Positions 53,941 through 62,909 are shown, numbered from the stretch's first letter. The stretch: DNA of 64,000 nucleotides from Verrucomicrobiota bacterium (GCA_023269675.1 JAHFSX010000027.1:1-64000), one strand, 5' to 3'. A program made the numbers and translations. Notes: generated from the letters alone by a model not told the origin.

Positions 53941-56703
53941 ATGAACCGTCGCCCCGCGCAGACCGAGAACCGCAACAAACGTTTGAAATTCCGAGGGGCG
54001 GCCGCCTCCTTCCTGCGGGCCATCGTGCCACGCTACGCCAGCCGTTTCGTTGTGGCTGCAACCGCGGTTGCGGTGTTCGCCGGCTACGTTCAGGCGGCGG
54101 TTTTCGTGACCAATGCGATTCCGCTGAGCACCGCGCGTCAGTTTCATACGGCGACGCTGCTCCCCAACGGGAAGGTGCTGGTCGCGGGCGGCAATAGCGG
54201 CAGCAGCGGTCCACTGGCCAGCGCGGAGTTGTTTGATCCGTCGACGGGCGCCTGGACGGCGGTCGGCCCGCTGAACACGGCCCGCTATATGCACAAGGCG
54301 ACGCTGCTCATGAACGGTAAGGTGCTGGTCTCGGGCGGCCTCAACTACAGCAGCGGCACTCTTTCCAGCGCGGAACTGTTTGATCCGGCCACAGGAACGT
54401 GGACGCTGACCGGCGCGCTGAGCGTTGCCCGCTATGATCACACGGCGACGCTGCTGCCCGACGGCAAGGTGCTGGTCGCAGGCGGAGTAAACAGCAACTT
54501 TATTTCAGGCGCGGAGCTGTACGATCCGATCACCGGCACGTGGACGGGGGCGGGGGCGCTGACCTTTGCGCGTTCACGCCATACGTCGACCTTGCTGACC
54601 AGCGGGAAGGTGCTCATCGCGGGAGGTTACAACGTCATAGACGGTTACCTCGCCAGCGCGGAGCTGTTTGACCCGGCCGCCGGAACGTGGACGGCGACCG
54701 GCGCCCAGGCCATCGGACGCTGGCAACACACGGCGACCTTGCTGCCCAACGGCAAGGTGCTCGTCGCGGGGGGTGAAGGCGGTCCCAATGGCAATGGCTA
54801 CAGGCTTGCCAGCGCGGAGCTCTATGAACCGGCCAGCGGGGTCTGGACCGTGACGGGCTCGCTGACCGCCGAACGCTATCAGCATACGGCCGCGTTGCTG
54901 CCGAACGGCAACGTGCTGGTTGCGGGGGGATCAGACGGCAACGTGTCGCTTTTCCGTGCGGAGTTTTACGATCTGTCCAGCGGGACGTGGACGGTCACCG
55001 GGTCGCTAAAAACGGGGCGGTCCAATCACACCGCGACGGTGCTGGCGAACGGAAAAGTGTTGGTTGCGGCAGGCTACAATTCCGGATCGATGTTAACGCC
55101 CGGCGGGCCGCTTGCCAGCGTGGAGTCGTATGATCCGGCGGTCGGGACGTGGACGAATTCCGACACGTTGACGAATGCCCGCAGAGGGCACACCGCGACG
55201 TTGCTACCCAACGGCAAGGTGTTGGTCGCCGGAGGGCAGGCGGGGGTCTTCCTCGCCAGTGCAGAACTCTATGACCCGGCTGCCGGCACGTTGACGGTAT
55301 CGGGTTCGTTGAATCAAGCCCGACAAGGGCATACGGCCACGTTATTGCCCAACGGCAACGTGCTGGTCGCGGGTGGGCATAGCGGGCTCGGCACGCTTGA
55401 CAGTACGGAACTGTATGACCCGGCCAGCGGGAACTGGACGGCATCGGGCACGCTGGCCCAAGCCCGTAACGGCCATACGATGACGCTCCTGTCCAACGGC
55501 AAGGTGCTGGTGGTCGGCGGTCATAATGGCGCCTTTCTTGCCAGTGCGGAGCTGTACGACCCGACCAGCGGGGTGTGGACGGCGACGGGCTCACTGTCAA
55601 ATGCCCGCAATCTGCATACGGCGACGCTGTTGCCCGATGGCAAGGTCTTGGTTGCCGGCGGATACAACGGCAGTTATCTTGCTGACGCGGAGCTTTATGA
55701 TCCGGACGCGGGCACATGGACGGCCGCCGGCACATTGGGTGCGGCCCGCGCCAATCACTCGGCGACGCTGTTGCCCAACGGCAAGGTGCTGGTCGCGGGG
55801 GGACGCGGAGTCAGTGGTCAGCGGGGGGATGCGGAGCTGTACGGGCCTGCCGCTGGCACATGGATGTTAACCGGCATGATGGGTATCGAGCGCGCCTACC
55901 ATACGGCGACGCTGTTGTCTAACGGCAAGGTGCTGGTTGCGGGCGGCAACACCGCAGGCAACGTGACGCTGGCCAGCGCGGAGCTGTATGAGCCTGCCGA
56001 CGGAACGTGGACGAAGACCGGAAACCTGAGCAGCAGCCGCTTTTGGCACACGGCAACTTGGTTGCCCGACGGCCAGGTCTTGGTCACGGGGGGATATCGG
56101 GATGATTCCTTCGGTTCTGGCGACCTTGCCGGCACGGAGCTGTATGATGTCGGTCTGGCGTTCAATGCGTCTTGGCGGCCACAGGTCGACACGTTCACCC
56201 CGCAGCTGAGTTCCGGCGGAAGCTTGGCACTGACCGGTTTGCGCTTCCGCGGCGTCTCTGGCGCATCCGGGGGAGGGGCCCCGGACTCGTCGAGCGATTA
56301 TCCGGTGGTGCAGCTGCGCAGCATCGAGAGCGGCCAGACTTTGTTTCTGCGCCCCACGAGCTGGGCGACGAACGCCTACACGTCTGCCGCGGCGAGCGGC
56401 CTGCCGCTCGGCTGGACGTTGGCGACGGTGTTCGTCAACGGCATTCCCAGCGAGGCCGTTATCCTCGAATATGTGGAGCCACCCCTTGTCATCGTCGCGC
56501 TTGACATGCAGCTTGACGGCACTGTGGTCATTTGGTGGAACAGCCTCTCGAATCATCTCTACACCGTACATCAGACCACGAACCTCGAAACGACGGCGTT
56601 CGCGCCTCTCCAGGGCGGGCTTCCCGCCATGCCCCCCTTCAACAGCTACACGACCACGACCAACGGGTCGCGAAGCAAGTTCTGGAAAGTGTCGACGCCC
56701 TGA
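53941..56703 (+). CDS. Secreted 14-repeat Kelch-type beta-propeller protein
   Basis: This 920-residue exported protein has an extended signal region (FVVAATAVAVFAGYVQA) and then 14 Kelch-like repeats of about 49-55 residues. Each carries a version of HTATLLPNGKVLVAGG and SAELYDPASGTWT. Fourteen repeats would fit two seven-bladed propellers. An IPT/TIG-like domain follows (VDTFTPQLSSGGSLALTG), and the C-terminal about 80 residues (VVIWWNSLSNHLYTVHQTTNL) are the sandwich domain common in verrucomicrobial secreted proteins. The start at 53941 is preferred because AAGGAAA is six bases upstream; the track's ATG at 53902 is weaker. Function is unknown; surface binding of a glycan or protein is likely. 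Confidence 0.85.
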   Translation: MNRRPAQTENRNKRLKFRGAAASFLRAIVPRYASRFVVAATAVAVFAGYVQAAVFVTNAIPLSTARQFHTATLLPNGKVLVAGGNSGSSGPLASAELFDPSTGAWTAVGPLNTARYMHKATLLMNGKVLVSGGLNYSSGTLSSAELFDPATGTWTLTGALSVARYDHTATLLPDGKVLVAGGVNSNFISGAELYDPITGTWTGAGALTFARSRHTSTLLTSGKVLIAGGYNVIDGYLASAELFDPAAGTWTATGAQAIGRWQHTATLLPNGKVLVAGGEGGPNGNGYRLASAELYEPASGVWTVTGSLTAERYQHTAALLPNGNVLVAGGSDGNVSLFRAEFYDLSSGTWTVTGSLKTGRSNHTATVLANGKVLVAAGYNSGSMLTPGGPLASVESYDPAVGTWTNSDTLTNARRGHTATLLPNGKVLVAGGQAGVFLASAELYDPAAGTLTVSGSLNQARQGHTATLLPNGNVLVAGGHSGLGTLDSTELYDPASGNWTASGTLAQARNGHTMTLLSNGKVLVVGGHNGAFLASAELYDPTSGVWTATGSLSNARNLHTATLLPDGKVLVAGGYNGSYLADAELYDPDAGTWTAAGTLGAARANHSATLLPNGKVLVAGGRGVSGQRGDAELYGPAAGTWMLTGMMGIERAYHTATLLSNGKVLVAGGNTAGNVTLASAELYEPADGTWTKTGNLSSSRFWHTATWLPDGQVLVTGGYRDDSFGSGDLAGTELYDVGLAFNASWRPQVDTFTPQLSSGGSLALTGLRFRGVSGASGGGAPDSSSDYPVVQLRSIESGQTLFLRPTSWATNAYTSAAASGLPLGWTLATVFVNGIPSEAVILEYVEPPLVIVALDMQLDGTVVIWWNSLSNHLYTVHQTTNLETTAFAPLQGGLPAMPPFNSYTTTTNGSRSKFWKVSTP
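54130..56150 (+). repeat. Fourteen tandem Kelch repeat units at DNA level
   Basis: Units of about 144-165 bases repeat within the coding sequence. The segment encoding LLPNGKVLVAGG (often CCCAACGGCAAGGTGCTGGT at DNA level) is nearly identical in many units, so recombination between units is possible. Confidence 0.85.
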
Positions 56704-56835
56704 GCCGGTGGACGGGGGCAGGGGCGTGCGGTGAAAAGAAAGCACCCGTACGTACGCTCAGACCCCCGTCAGGGCGTGCGGGTCTCCGGGGCCTTCGCTT
56801 GCGAGCGTAAAACCGCCGTTTTTTAAAAGTCCGGG
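56704..56835. other. Spacer after the Kelch gene with terminator-like structure
   Basis: ACGCTC and GAGCGT enclose an inner AGACCC/GGGTCT hairpin between about 56755 and 56812. A run of six T residues occurs shortly after at 56819-56824. This may terminate the Kelch gene transcript. Confidence 0.35.
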
Positions 56836-56864
56836 TTGACAGATCCGAAGCCATCGGTTACAAT
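56836..56864 (+). promoter_or_regulatory. Near-consensus sigma-70 promoter upstream of candidate ncRNA
   Basis: A perfect TTGACA -35 and TACAAT -10 (five of six) are separated by exactly 17 bases. It is the best promoter match in the window. Transcription should start near 56870, at the base of a hairpin. Confidence 0.7.
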
Positions 56865-56868
56865 GCAG

Positions 56869-57350
56869 CTGAAGGTTGGAGATGGAGGACTGACCTTCAG
56901 GATACAAGGTTCAGCTACAGGCCATTCAGGCTATGCCTTTTCAAAGCTCCGTAGCCCAGATGCAGGCCGTCAGATGAAAATCTTGATAATGGCCATGGGC
57001 GTGTGAAAGGCGACTGACCAGGCGATTGACGCCTACATAGACGAGGAGGGGCATGCCGAGCTGAGCAAGCGACCGTGTAACCGTCTGGCGCTTTACGCCA
57101 ACAAGGGTTGCGCGGCGATTCTTAGCGGAAGCCGGCGTGAGCGATTACTCCTTGCTAACTGGAAATGTCAGAAGGTTTTCACCGGTACACGCGAAAAGGT
57201 AACGGACAGGCTGCTCAGAGTTTGGGACGTCGCAACGATGGACCGGCTGTGAGTGGAAAGTAAAACAGAAGGGAGTTTCAGGTGACGATCAACAGAATAT
57301 GCGGTAACGCATAGAGGGTTCCCTCGATGAAGCGAGGGGGCCCTTTTTTT
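56869..57350 (+). ncRNA. Candidate large structured non-coding RNA, about 480 nt
   Basis: The region lies between a near-consensus promoter and a T-tailed intrinsic terminator and contains no intact ORF of expected kind. Several helices are visible. CTGAAGGT/ACCTTCAG forms an 8-bp stem at the very 5' end. GGCTATG/CGTAGCC gives 7 bp with one G-U. AGGCG/CGCCT closes a five-base loop. GTAACC/GGTTGC encloses TGGCG/CGCCA. TATGCG-GTAA-CGCATA is a 6-bp hairpin with a GNRA tetraloop just before the terminator. I do not recognise RNase P RNA, tmRNA, 6S or SRP RNA in it. A degenerate ORF with one in-frame TGA runs through the same region, so a pseudogene remains possible. Confidence 0.5.
57316..57350 (+). 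terminator. Intrinsic terminator of the candidate ncRNA
   Basis: GGGTTCCCTCG pairs with CGAGGGGGCCC (11 bp with two G-U pairs) around a six-base loop and is followed directly by seven T residues. Confidence 0.85.
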
Positions 57351-57400
57351 ATGCCCGAAAGCGCCGCGACCGGACAAGAAAACCGGCTGCCGTGTTCGCC

Positions 57401-57429
57401 TTGCGCGGTTATTCGATAAATGCTATTTT
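57401..57429 (+). promoter_or_regulatory. Predicted promoter for the Gfo/Idh/MocA oxidoreductase gene
   Basis: TTGCGC and TATTTT are separated by 17 bases, about 33 bases upstream of the ATG. AAAGGGGA provides the ribosome binding site. Confidence 0.45.
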
Positions 57430-57461
57430 GGACACGATTGAATGATCATTAAAGGGGACCC

Positions 57462-58871
57462 ATGACAACTTCACGTAGAAACTTTCTGAAGGGCGCCTCG
57501 CTGGCCAGCGCTCCTTTTATTCTGCCTTCCAGCCTCTGGGCGCAGGCGACGATGTCGAACGATAAGCCGAGCATGGCCTTTATCGGGTTGGGCATTCAGG
57601 CCCGCGGCCTTTTGGGGAATTTCCTCCACCAGGATGTCAACGTCGTCGCGATCTGCGACGTCGACAGGACCCGCCGCGAAGACGGCGTGAAACGCGTGGA
57701 TGAGTTCTACAAAGGCAACCCGGACAAGGGCACGCCGGGCAACTGCAAGGCCTACAGCGACTTCCGCGAGGTGATCGCGCGCAAAGACATCGACCTCGTC
57801 TGTGTCGCCACACCCGACCACTGGCACGCCTACATCACCATCGCGGCCCTGCGCTCCGGCAAGGATGTCTACTGCGAGAAGCCGCTGACCTACACCATCC
57901 ACGAGGCCGTGGCGGTCATGGAGGCGACCAAGAAGTACAACCGGATTCTGCAGACCGGCGCCATGCAGCGCTCCAGCTTTGAATTTCTCACAGCCGCCGA
58001 GCTCGTCCGCAACGGGTGCATCGGCAAGGTCACCCGTGTGGACTGCAACTTCGGCGGCCCGTCCCGCCCGCACGCCGACCCGAAAGAGGAGATCCCGATG
58101 GAGCCGGGCCTGGACTTCGACATGTGGTGCGGCGGCGCGCCGCTCGTGAAGTACAACGACAAGCTCGCCCCGCGGGGCGTCCACACCTTCTTCCCGATGG
58201 TCTGGCGCATGGACGATCTCTTCGGTTCCGGCTACTGCGGCGACTGGGGTGCGCACCACCTTGACATCGCCCAGTGGGGCCTCGACATGGACAACAGCGG
58301 GCCGGTCAAGGTCATCAAGGCCGAGCGCACCGACAAGGACAAGGCCAATGCCGAGCTCGGGGGGCGTGCCCAGTCCGGCGTGGTGCTCGAGTTCGCGAAC
58401 GGCGTCCAGCTGAAGCACAATCCCTTCTCCACCTTCGGCACCGTGTTCTACGGCACCGAGGGTACCGTCTCCGTGAACCGCGGCAAGTTCGAGATGCAGC
58501 ACGGCAAGGAGCTGATTTGCAGTTATGTGAAGAAGGAGGACAGCGGCTCCCTCGAGGGCGCGCTCGCCAAGGCCCGCAAGGCCTTCCTGACCGACAGCGC
58601 CTACAAGACCAAGCTGTACAAGACCAAGGGCGGTCATCCGGCCGACTTCGTCGCCTGCGCCAAGTCCCGGCAGCGCGCGTGTTCCAACGAGGACATCGGC
58701 GGCCGCTCAGCCGTCCTCTGCCATCTCTGCAACATGTCCTATGTCCGGGACGCCGGCTTCGGCTGGGACCCGGTCAAAAACACCTTCGCGGCGGGCACGG
58801 GCAATCCGGGGTGGCTGGTCCGCGAGGGCGGCTATCGGAACAAGTGGGACGTCGACGCGCTCAAGAGCTGA
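57462..58871 (+). CDS. Tat-exported Gfo/Idh/MocA-family oxidoreductase
   Basis: This 469-residue protein starts with a twin-arginine signal (TTSRRNFLKGASLASAPFIL), so it is exported folded with its cofactor. The Rossmann domain has AFIGLGIQARGLLG and the acidic VVAICDVD, and the family signature VYCEKPLTYTIHEAVAV with the catalytic Lys. DWGAHHLDIAQW carries the conserved His pair of the C-terminal domain. Members act on sugars or cyclitols and some are glycoside-cleaving oxidoreductases. This Tat-targeted subgroup is very abundant in Planctomycetes and Verrucomicrobia. AAAGGGGA precedes the ATG. A strong terminator follows the gene. Confidence 0.94.
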   Translation: MTTSRRNFLKGASLASAPFILPSSLWAQATMSNDKPSMAFIGLGIQARGLLGNFLHQDVNVVAICDVDRTRREDGVKRVDEFYKGNPDKGTPGNCKAYSDFREVIARKDIDLVCVATPDHWHAYITIAALRSGKDVYCEKPLTYTIHEAVAVMEATKKYNRILQTGAMQRSSFEFLTAAELVRNGCIGKVTRVDCNFGGPSRPHADPKEEIPMEPGLDFDMWCGGAPLVKYNDKLAPRGVHTFFPMVWRMDDLFGSGYCGDWGAHHLDIAQWGLDMDNSGPVKVIKAERTDKDKANAELGGRAQSGVVLEFANGVQLKHNPFSTFGTVFYGTEGTVSVNRGKFEMQHGKELICSYVKKEDSGSLEGALAKARKAFLTDSAYKTKLYKTKGGHPADFVACAKSRQRACSNEDIGGRSAVLCHLCNMSYVRDAGFGWDPVKNTFAAGTGNPGWLVREGGYRNKWDVDALKS

Positions 58872-58924
58872 ACGGCCTTCGGGACGGTTTTGGATGCGGG
58901 GCCGTCGTTGACGGCCGAGCCAAG

Positions 58925-58969
58925 CGAAAAGGCACACAGGCAAGATTGCACGTGTGCCTTTTCGTTTTC
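58925..58969 (+). terminator. Strong intrinsic terminator after the Gfo/Idh/MocA gene
   Basis: CGAAAAGGCACAC and GTGTGCCTTTTCG form a perfect 13-bp stem with a 14-base loop, followed by TTTTC. The A-rich left arm means it could also work on the other strand. A smaller hairpin (GGCCGTC-GTT-GACGGCC) precedes it. Confidence 0.9.
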
Positions 58970-59052
58970 AGGGGAGCCTGGCAGGGGGAGGGGATGCGCG
59001 CGAAGCCCCAGGCAGAAAAGCCGCCAGACGCAGGTTTTATGGGGCTTTCGGA

Positions 59053-59102
59053 TGGTAGGCCTGGCGGGAGTCGAACCCGCGACCCTCAGATTAGGAATCT
59101 AC
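59053..59102 (-). tRNA. Partial tRNA-Arg(CCT), 3' part only; attachment site
   Basis: On the minus strand the sequence gives an anticodon loop TTCCTAA (anticodon CCT), a 5-base variable loop, a T-arm GCGGG-TTCGACT-CCCGC, an acceptor strand CAGGCCT, discriminator A and an encoded CCA. The 5' half is missing: the anticodon stem 5' strand (GTAGA) no longer pairs fully with TCTGA, and no D-arm or AGGCCTG acceptor strand follows. The pairing break near 59100 marks the edge of the recombination core. This is the expected remnant after an element integrates into the 3' end of a tRNA gene. Confidence 0.85.
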
Positions 59103-59221
59103 ATGCATGACCAGTAAACAGAGGCTGTTAATAAAATCTGTAACCAAGTTGTTGCCACAAACGGGTTTTGGATGGTATCCTCACGCCATTCTATTGACAC
59201 CTAGTGAAAGACGGTGCAATC

Positions 59222-60616
59222 ATGGCTAGAGAACTAAAAGAGGATACCGACCACAAGAACCTGCTCAAGCGCGGTGCAGTATGGTACATCAAGCGCATGG
59301 TTGACGGCAAGATGCTTGTCCAGTCCACCGGCGAGACCGACCTTGGCAAAGCGCGGTTGAAACGCGACAAGGTTCTGAACCCTTACAACCTCCTTGATGA
59401 GAAAGACCGCGTTCAAGCGGTTCTTGCTAGGGTGGCGACGGTTGACCAGCAGCTAGCCAAAATTGAGGACGAAAAACCAGCGACCACCATTGCGCACGGC
59501 TGGCAAGCGTACCTTGACCAACACAACCGACCGGATACGGGACCGGAGACGCTTGCCGTTTACGAGGGGCAGTACGAAGCCTTTTCCAAGTGGTTCAAGG
59601 GTGCCTATCCCAAAGCGCCAGAGTTGCGTCATGTCACCCAAGAACAGGCCGACCGTTACGCCGGGCACCTGTTGAAGCAAGTCGGCGCGTCTACCTTCAA
59701 CCGCCACATGAACCTGCTGGCGCTCGTTTGGAAGGTTTTGGGCAAGACGGCACGTATTGACGCGAACCCGTGGAAGCAGATCGGCCGTAAACGGTTTGTC
59801 GCTCATTCCCGCCGTGAGTTAACCATTGAAGAACTGGGCGCGGTGTTCAACACGGCAAAAGGTGAAATGCGTACATTGTTGGCGTTGGGTACATTCTGCG
59901 GGTTGCGGCTGGGCGACGCGGCTAGTCTTGAATGGGGCAGTGTGGACATGGTTAGGGGCATCATTACGTTTATTCCCCGGAAGGGGGCGGGGCGGGAAAA
60001 CAAGCGCGTAACCCTGCCGATACATCGGACGCTTTACGACATGCTTGCAGAGATCCCCAAAGGGGCGCGGCGCGGGTCCGTTCTGCCGACTATGGCGGCG
60101 CGTTACAACGCCTTTGACGGTGCGCTTGCGAAAGACGTTGCACGGGTCTTTCTCTCGTGCGACATCAAAACCGGTGCGAACAAATTGACCAAGACCGAGC
60201 GCGAGGCGCTAGAGCAATCCAAGACCGAAGCCCTTGCCGAGGGCAGGGAACTGCCGACAATCAAGCACACGGAGAAACGTGCCAGCGCCGACGTTGGCTT
60301 TCATTCCCTGCGCCATACCTTTGTTTCCTTGTGCGCGGCGGGTGGCGTCAGTCAATCAGTGGTACAGTCCCTTGTCGGTCACGGTTCGCCCGCGATGACC
60401 CAGCATTACACGCACATCGGCATTGAGACCGCACAGAAAGCCATTGCCTTGATTCCCGACGTGACCCATACGAACACCCCAGCCGAACATGCGGACGCAA
60501 CAGACGCGAAACTGGCCGCAGTCGTGGCGCAACTGGACGGGTTAACGGACGGACAACTCAAGACGGCGGCGAAGAAGATTCGTGAAATCGTTGAAAAACG
60601 AAAATCGACTAAGTGA
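59222..60616 (+). CDS. Tyrosine recombinase / phage-type integrase
   Basis: This protein of about 464 residues carries out site-specific integration and excision of the element. An N-terminal arm-type region (VWYIKRMVDGKMLVQSTG) precedes a SAM-like core-binding domain (about residues 85-170). The catalytic domain has Arg in GTFCGLRLGDAASLEW, the HxxR box in FHSLRHTFVSL, and His plus the nucleophile Tyr in LVGHGSPAMTQHYTHI. The ATG at 59222 is used; GTG 59204 is an alternative. It lies about 120 bases from the tRNA fragment and points into the element, the usual place for an island integrase. Confidence 0.95.
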   Translation: MARELKEDTDHKNLLKRGAVWYIKRMVDGKMLVQSTGETDLGKARLKRDKVLNPYNLLDEKDRVQAVLARVATVDQQLAKIEDEKPATTIAHGWQAYLDQHNRPDTGPETLAVYEGQYEAFSKWFKGAYPKAPELRHVTQEQADRYAGHLLKQVGASTFNRHMNLLALVWKVLGKTARIDANPWKQIGRKRFVAHSRRELTIEELGAVFNTAKGEMRTLLALGTFCGLRLGDAASLEWGSVDMVRGIITFIPRKGAGRENKRVTLPIHRTLYDMLAEIPKGARRGSVLPTMAARYNAFDGALAKDVARVFLSCDIKTGANKLTKTEREALEQSKTEALAEGRELPTIKHTEKRASADVGFHSLRHTFVSLCAAGGVSQSVVQSLVGHGSPAMTQHYTHIGIETAQKAIALIPDVTHTNTPAEHADATDAKLAAVVAQLDGLTDGQLKTAAKKIREIVEKRKSTK

Positions 60617-60749
60617 CTGAAATTCGGGGTTGAAGTAGAATAAGTCTCAGTTATGGACCCTGCCCTCTGATAGGTAAGCGAGACCGGCTGCTGAAAGGGG
60701 AAGCAGCGCGGGGCTCCGCGAACCGGAAACCCCGCGCCCTTGACCTAGC
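60617..60749. other. Convergent intergenic region with GC-rich hairpins
   Basis: GCTGCT/AGCAGC and GCGCGGGG/CCCCGCGC form two stems between the convergent integrase and ATPase genes. There is no T-run, so termination is possible but not shown. Confidence 0.4.
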
Positions 60750-62252
60750 CTACGCCGCGATGCGCCTGCCACTGGTCTCTGCAACAGCACCCGACGCCGC
60801 CGCCATCCGGCACCGACCCTGAGCCCACTTCCGCAGGCCTTGGATCTGCTCGCCCATGAGCTTGGACAGCGGCACCGATTCCGAGACCGCCGCCAGCATA
60901 TCGCCGGTCCTCGGTTCCCTTGTTTCCGCGAACGCCCTGTACAGCGCATCCGTGACCGCCTGTTCGATCTCCGCGCCCGTGTGTCCCTCGCTGGCCAACG
61001 CCAAGCCCTCGACATCGAATGCTTCCGGCTTACGCCCACAGCGTCCGATCTGGATCCTCCAGATCTGCTCACGCTCACTGGCGCTGGGTAGGTCGGTGAA
61101 GAACAGCTCGTCCCACCGGCCCTTGCGCAAAAGCTCAGGCGGCAACTGCGACACGTCATTCGCAGTCGCCACCACGAACACCGGCGCCGTCTTCTCCTGC
61201 AGCCAGGAGATGAAGCTGCCGAAGACACGGGACCCTGTGCCACCATCAGCGGCCCCCGAACTCTTGGACCCCGCGAACCCTTTCTCCAGCTCATCGATCC
61301 AGAGCACGCACGGGGCCACGGCCTCAGCGACCTGAATCACGGAGCGCATGTTGGCCTCGGACTGACCCACGAGGGATCCGAAGAGCCGGCCCGCGTCGAG
61401 CCTCAGCAAGGGCCTTCCGAAGACCGAAGCCGTGGCCTTGGCCGTGAGACTCTTACCGGTGCCGGGCACGCCCACGATCAGCAGGCCCTTGGCACAGGGG
61501 AGCCGGTACTCGGCGGCCCTGCTGCCAAAGGCCTCTCTGCGCCTCAGCAGCCACTGCTTCAAGTGGTCCAGTCCGCCTATGCCCTCAAGGCCAGCGGACG
61601 CTTCCGCGACCTCCAGGAGGCCGCTGCGCTTGACCGTGGCAGCCTTCTCCCTGGCCACAGCCACGGCCACAACGGACCGGCTCTGGACCACGGACAAGGC
61701 CATTGCGTTCTCGGCTTCGGAGCAGGTCATGCCCGAGGCCGCATCCAGTATGGCCTCGCGCTCGTCGGCTTTAGGTTTCTTCAACTTCGCGGACTCGCAG
61801 ATCCCGTCCAGCACCTGTCCCAGAGCCGCCTTGTCCGGCAGCGCGAAGTCGAGTACAACGAACTCCCGCTCCAGCTCCGGCGGCAGCTGGCTCCTGCAGC
61901 CCAGCAGCACTAGGCACTTGCCCGTGGTTTTGGCATGGGCCAAGGCGTCCTTTAGGGCTCGCACCAGCACGGGGTTACTGTCAGCGAGGAACATGTGCAG
62001 ATCCCGAAGCAGGACCACGGTGTTCTCCGGCAAGCTGGCGATGGCCGTGACGGCTTCCATCGGGTCCTCCGCGCCCAGTGCGCGGCCGTCACCGGTGTCG
62101 ATGAGTCCGGTGGTGGCGGACCAGGCCACGAGGTTGTGACTGGTGGTTTCGGACACGGCCTTGAGTTCGGCCTCTGCCCTTGTCTCCTCCGGCGTTACCA
62201 GGCAGATGCCGGGATATCCGGCTCTGATGTAGTTTGTGAGCTTCTCTCTCAT
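60750..62252 (-). CDS. AAA+ ATPase, Ycf46-like
   Basis: This 500-residue protein has an N-terminal domain of about 230 residues (NYIRAGYPGICLVTPEETRA) and a C-terminal AAA+ module. The module has Walker A VGVPGTGKSLTAKA, Walker B CVLWIDELEKGFAG, a sensor region VVATANDVSQLPPELLRKGR with the arginine finger, and a helical lid (HTGAEIEQAVTDAL). The whole arrangement matches Ycf46-type ATPases, whose cellular role is poorly known. AAGGAG lies seven bases before the ATG at 62252; the longer ORF in the track is spurious. It is divergent from the 99-residue protein gene and is probably island cargo; a defence or remodelling role is inference. Confidence 0.88.
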   Translation of the reverse strand: MREKLTNYIRAGYPGICLVTPEETRAEAELKAVSETTSHNLVAWSATTGLIDTGDGRALGAEDPMEAVTAIASLPENTVVLLRDLHMFLADSNPVLVRALKDALAHAKTTGKCLVLLGCRSQLPPELEREFVVLDFALPDKAALGQVLDGICESAKLKKPKADEREAILDAASGMTCSEAENAMALSVVQSRSVVAVAVAREKAATVKRSGLLEVAEASAGLEGIGGLDHLKQWLLRRREAFGSRAAEYRLPCAKGLLIVGVPGTGKSLTAKATASVFGRPLLRLDAGRLFGSLVGQSEANMRSVIQVAEAVAPCVLWIDELEKGFAGSKSSGAADGGTGSRVFGSFISWLQEKTAPVFVVATANDVSQLPPELLRKGRWDELFFTDLPSASEREQIWRIQIGRCGRKPEAFDVEGLALASEGHTGAEIEQAVTDALYRAFAETREPRTGDMLAAVSESVPLSKLMGEQIQGLRKWAQGRCRMAAASGAVAETSGRRIAA

Positions 62253-62504
62253 TGTCTTCTCCTTTTGGGTTGGGTTTGAAAAGTGGGGGAGTCTGAGTCC
62301 TATTGTGGGTATCCGATCTATGATGGTGAAGACAACGATTTGGAACACATGAATATGCAGGCACCATTGACGTTTGGAGAGGGAGCTGTCACACTTAAAC
62401 AAACGTTGGATTAAGAACGTGTTGGGGCAGTATCCCCAAGTATTACGAATGGGCTTCAATATTAGGCGGGGCCGTAAACCACAGCCTGACACAAGGAGAC
62501 AACG
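62253..62504. other. Divergent intergenic region in the island
   Basis: The 252 bases hold the ribosome binding sites of both divergent genes and a moderately AT-rich centre. No confident promoter pair is seen. Confidence 0.3.
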
Positions 62505-62804
62505 ATGCATGAAGTAGCAGAAGTCACTATGGCACTGTACAGCGGGCTGTACCTGCGCGAAGAAGTGAAGCTCAAGACGATTGAAGCCGACGTCATCAAT
62601 CTCATGTTGGAACATGGTGATAGCCGTCGCCCCTTCTGGGTAAGCAGGGCTAATACAGAAGGTCGCTTTTTGCAACTACAGGTTAAGGGGGCGCAAAACC
62701 CGGAGACCTTGCTTGAGTTGCCTGAAGAGGAACTTGAGAACCTGTCAGGGACCGATCTGCTCTTACGACTGCGGAAAAACATGGCTAAGAGCGAGAAGAA
62801 CTAA
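62505..62804 (+). CDS. Small hypothetical island protein
   Basis: This 99-residue acidic protein (for example LLELPEEELENLSGTDLLLRL) has no signal peptide or membrane span. An excellent ribosome binding site (AAGGAGA, six bases from the ATG) supports expression. The N-terminal part reads LYSGLYLREEVKLKTIEADV and the middle RRPFWVSRANTEGRFLQLQV, suggesting a small alpha/beta fold. I do not recognise the family. It is on the same strand as the TIGR04141/DUF6119-like gene 105 bases downstream and the two may be cotranscribed. Confidence 0.75.
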   Translation: MHEVAEVTMALYSGLYLREEVKLKTIEADVINLMLEHGDSRRPFWVSRANTEGRFLQLQVKGAQNPETLLELPEEELENLSGTDLLLRLRKNMAKSEKN

Positions 62805-62909
62805 GGTCAACCACCGTCTCTCGCGGACAAGTGCAGGTTGAACTTCGCAGGCACAGACTCGAATGATAGGTGGGTGCGTCAAAATAAGGCCGAAAATAAG
62901 GGAGTAAGT

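Noticed and set aside
54130-56150. CRISPR-like array because of regular repeats
   Set aside because: The repeats are in frame, about 150 bases long, and encode Kelch motifs; there are no short identical repeats with unique spacers.
56831-56842. AAAGTCCGGG-like word suggesting RNase P RNA
   Set aside because: Only a fragment of the conserved P4 motif is present, it overlaps the promoter, and the 3' conserved region of RNase P RNA is absent.
56863-57252. Reading frame starting MQLKVGDGG and continuing after one TGA to RLLRVWDVATMDRL, in the candidate ncRNA region
   Set aside because: It has an in-frame TGA, its ATG overlaps the -10 box, and the peptide resembles nothing I know. The promoter, terminator and helices fit an RNA better, though a pseudogene is not excluded.
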